This document shows positions 17,196 through 25,632 of a stretch of DNA of 64,000 nt, piece by piece. Numbering within the stretch: the stretch's first letter is position 1; each line of letters starts with the position of its first letter. Source of the stretch: Candidatus Saccharimonadota bacterium (GTDB lineage: Bacteria; Patescibacteriota; Saccharimonadia; Saccharimonadales; Saccharimonadaceae); assembly GCA_017433245.1 (NCBI GenBank), contig JAFRHO010000014.1, positions 1 through 64,000 on the forward strand, in the 5' to 3' direction. A program made the translations under genes and the position numbers. Under the pieces are notes generated by a model that worked only from the letters and a program-made list of their open reading frames with translations, searched no databases and was not told the origin of the DNA.

Positions 17196-18395
17196 TTAGA
17201 TTTCGCCAATCAGTTTAACTGATTCGGCTTCCGGCAACTCTTCTACGGCTTTCAATTTCTTCTCAATTTGTCTAGAGGTAGTCTTAGCGGAATCTATTTT
17301 ATTAGCAGATTCCTGCAATTTCTTCTGTACACCTTCCAACAAATCCGAAAACTTGCCAAACTGCGTCTTCACGGCACCAAGCGTTTGCCAAACTTCAGCT
17401 GAACGCTTCTCAATAGCAACCGTCTTAAAGCCCATCAAGAGACCGTTCAAAGCCACCGGTAGAGTTGAAGGACTAGTAATCGATACCCGGTACTTTTGCC
17501 GTACTTCATCTGAAAGGCCTGGAATCCTCAGAATCTCTGCATATAACGATTCGGTCGGCACAAACATCATCCCAAAATCAGTCGTCATCGGTGGATCCAA
17601 ATATTTCATCGAAATCTTCTTCGCCTGCTCTTTGACATCCGTCGCTAAAGCCTTCGAATACTTCTCAATCTCAGCTTTCTCGCCATTATCATATGCTGCA
17701 ATTAGTCTCGAATAGTTCTCTACTGGGAATTTCGAGTCAATCGGCAAATAGACCAAACTCTCTGTATCTTTACCAGGCATTTTAATGGCAAACTCCACCC
17801 TATCAGAACTGCCTTTTTTAGTAATTACATTTTCCTCATACTGTGATTTATTCAGAATATCCTCAATAATAGCTCCTAATTGTACTTCACCATAGATACC
17901 ACGCGTTTTCACACCTTCCATTACCTTTTTCAAATCACCTACACCAGTCGCTAGATTCTTCATCTCACCCAGACCTTGGTATACTTGAGTTAGTTGATTA
18001 GAAATTGACTTGAAACTTTCATTAAATCGTTTCTCCACCGATGCCTTGAGCTTTTCATCGACTGTCTCACGCATCTCTTCAAGACTTTTTTCATTACTTG
18101 CGCGCATTTGTTCAAGTTTTTTTTCGTTACCAGATCTGAGTAATTCCAAACTCTTAGTATTACTATTTTGCATCCGTTCTAGATTCTCGCTGATTTCTTT
18201 GCGGTTCTCACGGAAATTACGGTCAATCGCCGGATTAATCTTGCCGACCTCACCCTCGACCCTAATCAAGCGTTCATTCATCATTTTGAAATCAGCTAAT
18301 TCAGAAGAATTAGAGTTCTTACGTAATAGCAAAATGATAGCCACAATTAACAATACAATTATTATTACCCCCAAAACAATCATCACAATATCCAT
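17196..18395 (-). CDS. rmuC: DNA recombination protein RmuC
   Basis: The 399-residue protein has an N-terminal membrane anchor (~3-26) and a long coiled coil rich in Glu, Lys, Met and Arg (~35-135). The RmuC domain follows from ~150, including VGDLKKVMEGVKTRGIYGE, LPIDSKFPVENY and FGMMFVPTESLYAEIL. RmuC limits DNA inversions in E. coli and is related to PD-(D/E)xK nucleases. A TATAAT (18402-18407) is 6 nt upstream of the ATG, so the transcript is probably leaderless. Confidence 0.92.
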   Translation of the reverse strand: MDIVMIVLGVIIIVLLIVAIILLLRKNSNSSELADFKMMNERLIRVEGEVGKINPAIDRNFRENRKEISENLERMQNSNTKSLELLRSGNEKKLEQMRASNEKSLEEMRETVDEKLKASVEKRFNESFKSISNQLTQVYQGLGEMKNLATGVGDLKKVMEGVKTRGIYGEVQLGAIIEDILNKSQYEENVITKKGSSDRVEFAIKMPGKDTESLVYLPIDSKFPVENYSRLIAAYDNGEKAEIEKYSKALATDVKEQAKKISMKYLDPPMTTDFGMMFVPTESLYAEILRIPGLSDEVRQKYRVSITSPSTLPVALNGLLMGFKTVAIEKRSAEVWQTLGAVKTQFGKFSDLLEGVQKKLQESANKIDSAKTTSRQIEKKLKAVEELPEAESVKLIGEI

Positions 18396-18410
18396 AAATA
18401 TATTATATCA

Positions 18411-21400
18411 CTAATCGTTGTCTTTATTACTACTAGCATAAGCGTATGTTAACCCACCAGCACCTGCCACGGCAGCGGCAGCAATCGCAAGTCCTGCAGC
18501 GTCAATTCCAGAATCAGAAGTTTCTTCATACACACCAAGAGGCTCAGTATAGTTAGAATCACTATTATCGGTAATTGGAAGATTACTATTAGCCGAGCTC
18601 GCAGATATCGTCTCACTAGCACCAGATTCAGCTACTTGTGATGACACATTTGGACTGCTCGTGTATGGAACATTCATCAAAGATTGAGTTTGTTGAGAAC
18701 TATTGCTATTACCCTGACCACCTGGTGCTGGCGAAGGCGATTGCGATTGAATCGGAGTCGTCATTGCCGCTCGGAAATCATCGATTAAGTCAGAGTCGGC
18801 ATTTGGATTATGCATATACCAGTCGATGATATCTTGAGTAGTCTGCACATACTCCATCATGAAGACGAACTTTAAATTATTGGTACTTGTCTTTTGCTTG
18901 TAGTACCTAGTTCTATCGAACAAACCAGAGAGGTGCGTCAGTTCATACTCTTGATATCTTTCCTCATCCGGCACACCAAGGAGACCCTCGAGCAAGTACG
19001 CTACAGTGCCAGTACGGTCAGCACCTACACGGCAATGGAAGTAAATGTTCTGAGGATTATTTTCATTTACAATGTCCTCCATAATATTTGTTACCGCCGT
19101 CCAAGCTCTCATGTAATTCGAGGTAGCATTATTCTCATCTCCAGAATTATAGTCAAAGTTGTAATGAATTACCTGGTCATTCTGATAGCTAGAAAGTTTC
19201 GTATTGCCAGAATACTCAGCTGGATCACCCACATCATACTCCTTCGTAATGCCGAGATTAGTTAGGTTAGTTGCTGGAGCCGTCCACAGTTTCTCACCAC
19301 GGAACAATCTACCGTAATCTACATAGGCATCCACCGTTCCATCATCATCCGTATCAGCTGGTAAACCACCAAGGTCACGCACATTTCTAATCTGACCTGC
19401 ATCCACCCAACGTGTACCATGGTCTGAACCATTAGAGGTGACCGTAACATAACCATACACTGTATTGTCGCCATCTTTCACCCACTTGTAAGTATTGCCC
19501 GGAATCAGGTTGCGGATAATACCGTCATCAGCTTCAGCATAAGTCACCTGTGCACCCAGAGTCTGATTATTGTACAGATACACATTAAGCGCGGAACCAA
19601 TCAGAGTATCATATTCATCTGGTTTCGAGCAGTCTACCGAGCCGTTAGTCCAGGCCGTCGGGTTTGGCGTAGTTGTAGCCGCATCACCATAGCTTGGCTT
19701 TAGACAATTATTAGTCTCGAAATTATTTTTTAGTGTCGACCAGAATTGTACTTCAGAAAGTTCGCTCGTATCACCCCAGGTAGAATCATTGATCGTGGTA
19801 GTATTCTTATTAAAGGTCGTGATATTTACAGGGCTCCCAACCCAGTTATTAATAATAGTCTTGTATCCCCTCGTCGCATCGTTTGACACATCAAACACCA
19901 CAGGCGTATCAGAAGAATTATACACCCAGTGCGCCACTAAAGTCACATTGCTAGTCGGGACATATTGAGTACCATCGGTCACCAAAGTGTTGCCATCGTA
20001 CCAGCCACCGAAGGTATAATTCGCACTCGGCGCAGTTGGCGTCGGTAAAGCTCCTACCGGATCACCGGCCGTAATAGTATAACTACTTTGGGCGCCACTA
20101 GGCAAAGTGCCATCATTTGGATCAAGATTGACCAAATATTCACTATCCACGCCTAACTTCACGTACATATCAGTTAACTTGCCTATCAATGGTCGCATCG
20201 GGGAAGTGCCATTAGCTGCTTCCGCGCCACCGAACCAAATTTTAGTATTAAACTCGAAGTGGGTCTTATTAGTCACATCCTCATATAATGTCCAAGCTCC
20301 ACCATTGATCGAATAATAAATCCGATAGTAGTCATTGCCCTGCTCGGTCACTTTACGTTTTTGTATTTTTATGGTCTTCGTGGTCGCATAAGGAATGTCA
20401 CTCTTTGCCAACGACTGAGCATCGCCCTTCCACCTGGATGTAATCTCAATAAAATTAGTACCACTATAACGACGAACCACGAAGCCAGGATAGTTATTAG
20501 TGCTATCTTCTTTCTTGGTGCTGACAAAAGTTGCCTGATTGCCACCGCCAGAAAGTTGGCTAGCTGGATCATACTCAGTTATTGTAAAGCCAACTTCGAA
20601 ATCTTTGTTATAATTTGCAGCCGTGAATAACTGAAGGTTAGTATCAATATAATACAAACTATTACTTGTATTTCCACAATAAGTACCAGTTACCGCAGTT
20701 CCGGTAAATGTACATTCATTAATTTCCGACCACACAATTGGGAAACTCGAAGTATCTTCTTCCCACTTAGCATAATAAGTTGTATCAGAATATACTACTG
20801 TCTCAGGGTAGACCTCATCATAGAAAGTACCATCATCAGCATACCAGCCGAAGAATTTATAATTTGTCTTGGAGGCTGTCGGTAGAGCACCAACTCCATC
20901 ACCATCGTCTACAGACCTAGTAACAGAAGCCCCGTTATCCAAAATTCCGCCATTAGTATTAAATGTCACAGTGAATTGTTGGACAGATGACAATACATCA
21001 ACCTCAAGCGTTTTTGTCAAGCCAGAATTCGTACCAGTCATAATGATATTTACAGTACCGACGCTCACACCAGTCACTACACCAGTCGATGAATCCACTG
21101 TAGCAATTGTGCTATCCTGAGAACTAAAGGTATATGGCTCAAGCGCAGCTGAATTGCTCACTTGAATCGTGATGTTACCACCCACTGGTACCGTCAAATC
21201 GTTGTTGGCAATTATTGCATTAGTCACATCTAGTAACGTAGGTGTAAATTTTTCAATCAATTTATACGGCACCACAATGGCTGGGCGCGCAGCGCTAGTC
21301 GCAGTACTACTAGCCCCAACCACCTTATGGCTATTCGAATGGAACCGGAGATAATCACCTTCATTCAAAACCCAATATGCAGACCTACCACCACCATCAT

Positions 21401-24400
21401 ACCCAGTATTCTCCATCAAATAATCACAAGCGTCCATCGGATTAGTGCCAGAGTCAACAGCGACACCACAACCAGCGGTCATTTCAGAGACCTTCATCAA
21501 TCTAGCAGCTTTATTATTATCTTGCGCAACTAATCCAGGATTATCCCATGCACCGCTAGCATTGCTTGGAAGCGCATTAAGAGCATTTGCATATAACATA
21601 TTTTCACTGCTATCGCCTATGCCCCAGGCAGTGCTCATATAATTATTCCAAGCAGATAATACCGCATTACCATTCCCATCTTGAGTTAGGTAATAGAATC
21701 TTTCTGTATCGTCATCAAAATTACCATCATAATCTACATCGCAATTATACGCATCACCACCATGAGGAGTAGAACTATTAGCAATCTGACCATAAGTATT
21801 GTTTGATGCGGTATGAAGATTTGCGGAAGAAGTCTCTAATTTGCAGACAATCTTCTTGTACTGTGCGTGATAAGTTTCGCCATCGGCACTTGGCGTAGTT
21901 GTACCATCTACAGCGGTACCACCTGTCGCCGCAGTAAACCAACCCATGAATACTTCATCGGTACCACTTGGAGTCGGATCTGCCGGGATATTGCTGCTGC
22001 CAATTTGCTGACCAGCAGTCACAGTCGCACTTGAGTTAGGTTCACCATTATGTGGATTGAAATAAACTGTATATTGAACTACTGGCGCCGTCACCGTTAC
22101 AGTTGCAATCTGATTTGTAGTGCTAGAAGTAGCACCCGTAATCGAGATATTTGTCGTACCAGCCGCCACTGGCGTAATTACGCCAGTAGAAGAGTCAATC
22201 GTTGCTACATTCGGATCACTAGATGAGAATGTGAAGCCTTCGAGATCAGCTGCATTGGTGACCGAAACAGTCGCAGTTCCACCAGTAGCTACTGTAATAC
22301 TATTTTCGGCTACCGTTGCCAATGCCACGGTACCCTTCCACTGTGCATGATATGTGATGTCAGCGCTTGGTTCGGTGCTACTAGAAATCTGCGAGCCACC
22401 AGTCGCTGCTGTGAACCAGCCTTGGAATAGATGATTCGCGTAAGATGGATTTGTAGCAGGATAAACATCACTTAGGTCATCTCCTGCATCAATTGTTTCA
22501 GTCCAAGAACTAGTTTCATTATGTGGATCAAAGGTAATATCGTAGGTTTCAGTCTCGACATATGGCTGGACATATTCAACCGGAACATCAATCGTAGCAC
22601 GCGCAGCATTTGCAGATGTGCTGCCATGAGTCAGAGTAAGGCTATTCGTTTGAATTCTATTCTTAAAGCTAGGTTGTTCCTCAAGCCAAATACCGTCTGT
22701 CGCATTATTTGTCGCAAAATTTGATTGTTCGAACAAATAAGTACTCACTGGGTCACTAGGAGTTATATGATTGGTGCCGCCACTCCAGAGACCACCAGTA
22801 ATTTCAGGATAAGTCATAAATCGTGCAGCCTTGCCAGCGTAATCACCAGTAGTGTGCGTTATAAGATGCGGATTATCCCACACTGGCACCAACGGGTTCT
22901 GTTGATCTAATTCGTAATTTGGAAGCAGTGCAATCGCTGCATTGTAGGCTACGCTTGGATTCAACTCATCCGTAGCATTATTTGGCATATTTTTATAATG
23001 GATAAATTTAGCGTTGCCATTCTCGGTGCCGAAATAATAGAATCTTTCATTTTCAGAATCATATGTTCCATCATAATCAACATCGCAATCATAAGCAGCA
23101 CCATGCGTCTCTTCTGCCTTACTCACCAAGTGACCATATTCTATTATTGTATTGCTTGCATCGCTAGCCCAACCGGCCTTACGGCAACCATTACCATTAG
23201 ACTTACTACAGGTTTCAGTATGAAGTGAAGTTGCAATTCTACAGACATAAACCATTTCAGTCCAATTTGCATAATACTGAGTTGGCGTGTTTTCATCAAA
23301 CACCGTAGACGTCGTAAGCTCTGTGCCAGTACCGTTAGTACCAGTCCACCATCCCGCAAACTCATGGTCTTCCTTGGTTGGCGCTGGAAGCGTTGAGAAG
23401 GATGAGCCATCACCCACATCCCAAGTATAAGATGCTGGAGTACCTCCTTGCGAATCAAAGGAAACGTGAATCACCTGACCAGTCACCGTTACATCAATAG
23501 TCTGAGTTTCTCCAGAAGTTGCACCAGTCATAGTAATAATTGCCGTACCAGGCCCAATAGCAGTAATTTCTCCAGTAGTTTGATTCACTGTTGCAACGTT
23601 ATCATTGCTTGAACTAAACGTATATGGTTCAAGTTCAGAAGCGTTGTTCACGACAATTGTTTCTGTGTCATCTGGCTCTAGAGTAATCACAGGATTATCA
23701 ATATCAGCAATCGCAACCGACCCCAGCCAATGCGCATAATAATCGGCAGAAGCGTCAGGTATTGTCGAAGAGGTCACTTCAGTCCCACCACTCTGATCAG
23801 TAAACCAACCTTGGAAATAGTGGTCGGCGTAAACAGGCGCAGTAGGTATAGTCGTAACAGCATTACCATCCTTTATCAAGTAAGTAGCTACAGTCGTAGT
23901 AGTGCCATCATTTGCTTTAAAACTAATCGTATGAACATCCTCATCCGAATACTCGCCCAATCTAATATACATATTTGACATAGTCGCCTCAGGAATACGT
24001 TTGGCGTTAGTGCAAGGGCCTTGGCTACCATCACAATCATCCCGAGGATATGCACCAAACCAGGTCGTAAGATCAAACTGTTGGTTAAATCCAGTGATAT
24101 CTTGTAGAAATACTAGCGGTCCACCATCATAGCTATAATAAATCTTATTGTCCAATCTAAACATCGAGACGTCATGAACTTGCGCATAGGGTATCTCTTT
24201 CTTTTCTTGTTCATCACCGAACTTTGAATTAAAGTCGATGTTACTTGTAGCTCGTCTTACCGTCACACCAGGTGCCTTCCCATCGGCCGCGTGCGAGCCA
24301 AGTTTATCATTTACGAAAGTCTGCTGTCCATTATCTTCACTGCCGAAATAATTAACCTGCTCACTAGGAAGATAATGATCGAGCGTGAAATGAATCTCAA

Positions 24401-25445
24401 AATCCTTCAAGTAATTTGCTTGGCTATACAAAGCTACCCCAGTATCAATAAACCTAACATTATGATAATCACTACATGCAGAACCAGTAATATTGCCATT
24501 TGTCGCACCATGAAATTCACAGGCACCCATTTGATTCCACACCACCGGGAAAAGAGTATCCACCCATACAGCATACAAAGTTATGTTAGGCCCAGCAGTC
24601 TGATCCACTGGCAATTCATCACCAGCTTTATATAGAGTACCAGAGCACGTATCATCACCAGATGCAACATCAGTGCCCGTAGCCACATCGCACCATCCAG
24701 CAAACTTCTTGTCATTTCGCACTGGCGTTACATCAGAAAGAGTTACATAACTATCTTCTGCAGGAGTACCACCGTCAATTGTAGTAGGTTGCGGATTAGG
24801 CGTCGGCATGTTCGTCACAGTATCTGTCGTATTATCGTCATATGTCACGTTAAAGACGATAGAATTCGCGACAGCTGTCAAAACATAAGTATTCGTATAA
24901 GTTCCCGCCGGCAACGACATATCGACTCTCGTACCAAACGAAAGAGTATAGGTATTAGCTATACTATTGGCAGCAGATGTTTTATCGATCACTAAACCTT
25001 GGTCAGATGGCGCCGGTAGAAAATCCGTATTATTCACTACAGTATCAATACCTCCAGAACTCGAAATATACTGATTCGGTTTAATCCCCCATTTATTATT
25101 ATAAGCGGAGCTCGTTGAAAAAGTCTGGTTCGAAATCGCCGATGAAATCGAGGTAATTTCATCGCCATTCTCATTAAGCAAGCTGGCGCCATCGCCCATG
25201 CTTAAGGATAATTTATAGCCAGTATAATTATCAGTCGTAACTGATAAAGTTGCATTGCCCGACTCGCCAAAAGTACCTCCCGCCGCAGGCATCAAATTGA
25301 CCGAGAGCGAGCCAGATTGTATCGACATCGAAATCGTGCTCTGCGTCGCCACAGCGAACACGCTATTAGAGGAAAAGCCCAAAATGCAAAAGAAAGTCAA
25401 AAATAACACGCAGATAGCAGACAAAACTTTCTTACCTACTTTCAT
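18411..25445 (-). CDS. Giant surface protein with lectin-like, Big_2, InlB-repeat and tyrosine-phosphatase domains
   Basis: About 2344 residues. I chose the ATG at 25445 (MKVGKKVLSAICVLFLTF, signal peptide) because GAGG lies 6 nt upstream; an in-frame GTG at 25469 is an alternative. Approximate domains: shared N-terminal module 30-190; two concanavalin/LamG-like modules (~300-500 and ~1570-1770); three Big_2 modules (each with YTFSS or FTFSS, VATV or VATI and TGATSG-like ends); seven InlB/Flg_new repeats (FQGWFT, FAGWWT, FMGWFT, FFGWYA); and two FISUMP-like modules with CDVDYDG. A phosphatase domain (~1990-2215) has IRNVRDLGGL and the active-site loop HCRVGADRTG. A C-terminal membrane segment (AAGLAIAAAAVAGAGG) ends in SSNKDND. 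It is likely an anchored host-contact or adhesion protein carrying an extracellular phosphatase. It has no LPxTG. Confidence 0.9.
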   Translation of the reverse strand: MKVGKKVLSAICVLFLTFFCILGFSSNSVFAVATQSTISMSIQSGSLSVNLMPAAGGTFGESGNATLSVTTDNYTGYKLSLSMGDGASLLNENGDEITSISSAISNQTFSTSSAYNNKWGIKPNQYISSSGGIDTVVNNTDFLPAPSDQGLVIDKTSAANSIANTYTLSFGTRVDMSLPAGTYTNTYVLTAVANSIVFNVTYDDNTTDTVTNMPTPNPQPTTIDGGTPAEDSYVTLSDVTPVRNDKKFAGWCDVATGTDVASGDDTCSGTLYKAGDELPVDQTAGPNITLYAVWVDTLFPVVWNQMGACEFHGATNGNITGSACSDYHNVRFIDTGVALYSQANYLKDFEIHFTLDHYLPSEQVNYFGSEDNGQQTFVNDKLGSHAADGKAPGVTVRRATSNIDFNSKFGDEQEKKEIPYAQVHDVSMFRLDNKIYYSYDGGPLVFLQDITGFNQQFDLTTWFGAYPRDDCDGSQGPCTNAKRIPEATMSNMYIRLGEYSDEDVHTISFKANDGTTTTVATYLIKDGNAVTTIPTAPVYADHYFQGWFTDQSGGTEVTSSTIPDASADYYAHWLGSVAIADIDNPVITLEPDDTETIVVNNASELEPYTFSSSNDNVATVNQTTGEITAIGPGTAIITMTGATSGETQTIDVTVTGQVIHVSFDSQGGTPASYTWDVGDGSSFSTLPAPTKEDHEFAGWWTGTNGTGTELTTSTVFDENTPTQYYANWTEMVYVCRIATSLHTETCSKSNGNGCRKAGWASDASNTIIEYGHLVSKAEETHGAAYDCDVDYDGTYDSENERFYYFGTENGNAKFIHYKNMPNNATDELNPSVAYNAAIALLPNYELDQQNPLVPVWDNPHLITHTTGDYAGKAARFMTYPEITGGLWSGGTNHITPSDPVSTYLFEQSNFATNNATDGIWLEEQPSFKNRIQTNSLTLTHGSTSANAARATIDVPVEYVQPYVETETYDITFDPHNETSSWTETIDAGDDLSDVYPATNPSYANHLFQGWFTAATGGSQISSSTEPSADITYHAQWKGTVALATVAENSITVATGGTATVSVTNAADLEGFTFSSSDPNVATIDSSTGVITPVAAGTTNISITGATSSTTNQIATVTVTAPVVQYTVYFNPHNGEPNSSATVTAGQQIGSSNIPADPTPSGTDEVFMGWFTAATGGTAVDGTTTPSADGETYHAQYKKIVCKLETSSANLHTASNNTYGQIANSSTPHGGDAYNCDVDYDGNFDDDTERFYYLTQDGNGNAVLSAWNNYMSTAWGIGDSSENMLYANALNALPSNASGAWDNPGLVAQDNNKAARLMKVSEMTAGCGVAVDSGTNPMDACDYLMENTGYDGGGRSAYWVLNEGDYLRFHSNSHKVVGASSTATSAARPAIVVPYKLIEKFTPTLLDVTNAIIANNDLTVPVGGNITIQVSNSAALEPYTFSSQDSTIATVDSSTGVVTGVSVGTVNIIMTGTNSGLTKTLEVDVLSSVQQFTVTFNTNGGILDNGASVTRSVDDGDGVGALPTASKTNYKFFGWYADDGTFYDEVYPETVVYSDTTYYAKWEEDTSSFPIVWSEINECTFTGTAVTGTYCGNTSNSLYYIDTNLQLFTAANYNKDFEVGFTITEYDPASQLSGGGNQATFVSTKKEDSTNNYPGFVVRRYSGTNFIEITSRWKGDAQSLAKSDIPYATTKTIKIQKRKVTEQGNDYYRIYYSINGGAWTLYEDVTNKTHFEFNTKIWFGGAEAANGTSPMRPLIGKLTDMYVKLGVDSEYLVNLDPNDGTLPSGAQSSYTITAGDPVGALPTPTAPSANYTFGGWYDGNTLVTDGTQYVPTSNVTLVAHWVYNSSDTPVVFDVSNDATRGYKTIINNWVGSPVNITTFNKNTTTINDSTWGDTSELSEVQFWSTLKNNFETNNCLKPSYGDAATTTPNPTAWTNGSVDCSKPDEYDTLIGSALNVYLYNNQTLGAQVTYAEADDGIIRNLIPGNTYKWVKDGDNTVYGYVTVTSNGSDHGTRWVDAGQIRNVRDLGGLPADTDDDGTVDAYVDYGRLFRGEKLWTAPATNLTNLGITKEYDVGDPAEYSGNTKLSSYQNDQVIHYNFDYNSGDENNATSNYMRAWTAVTNIMEDIVNENNPQNIYFHCRVGADRTGTVAYLLEGLLGVPDEERYQEYELTHLSGLFDRTRYYKQKTSTNNLKFVFMMEYVQTTQDIIDWYMHNPNADSDLIDDFRAAMTTPIQSQSPSPAPGGQGNSNSSQQTQSLMNVPYTSSPNVSSQVAESGASETISASSANSNLPITDNSDSNYTEPLGVYEETSDSGIDAAGLAIAAAAVAGAGGLTYAYASSNKDND

Positions 25446-25512
25446 GGTAGCCTCGCAGTCCATTAACACCTAAATACACTCTATTATTACTCCACAATAT
25501 TTATATATAACC

Positions 25513-25541
25513 ATTATAAATCATATAATTTCATTATGCAA
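25513..25541 (-). promoter_or_regulatory. Promoter of the giant surface protein gene
   Basis: On the minus strand TTGCAT (25536-25541) is separated by 17 nt from TATAAT (25513-25518). The predicted 5' UTR is about 60 nt and includes the GAGG ribosome site. The region is AT-rich and shared with the divergent surface-protein gene. Confidence 0.65.
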
Positions 25542-25619
25542 GTGCTTTTATCCACAATTCAGACAAAAAATATAACATTTTTACACATAAAATATATAGT
25601 ATATTCATCACGTTTATGA

Positions 25620-25625
25620 TAAAAT
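25620..25625 (+). promoter_or_regulatory. -10 box (TAAAAT) of the second giant surface gene
   Basis: TGA-TAAAAT is followed by 7 nt and the ATG at 25633, with no Shine-Dalgarno. This predicts a leaderless mRNA, in contrast to the divergent neighbour, which has a normal leader. Confidence 0.6.
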
Positions 25626-25632
25626 AGAATGT

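Noticed and set aside
18540-18600. NLPITD near the C-terminus of the giant protein as an LPxTG-like sorting signal
   Set aside because: It is not directly followed by the membrane segment and basic tail, and the end of the protein is acidic (KDND).
25470-25632. Replication-origin-like AT-rich region with a TTATCCACA-like box (near 25548)
   Set aside because: Only one DnaA-box-like sequence is visible and there is no dnaA or dnaN nearby; the AT-richness is explained by two promoters.
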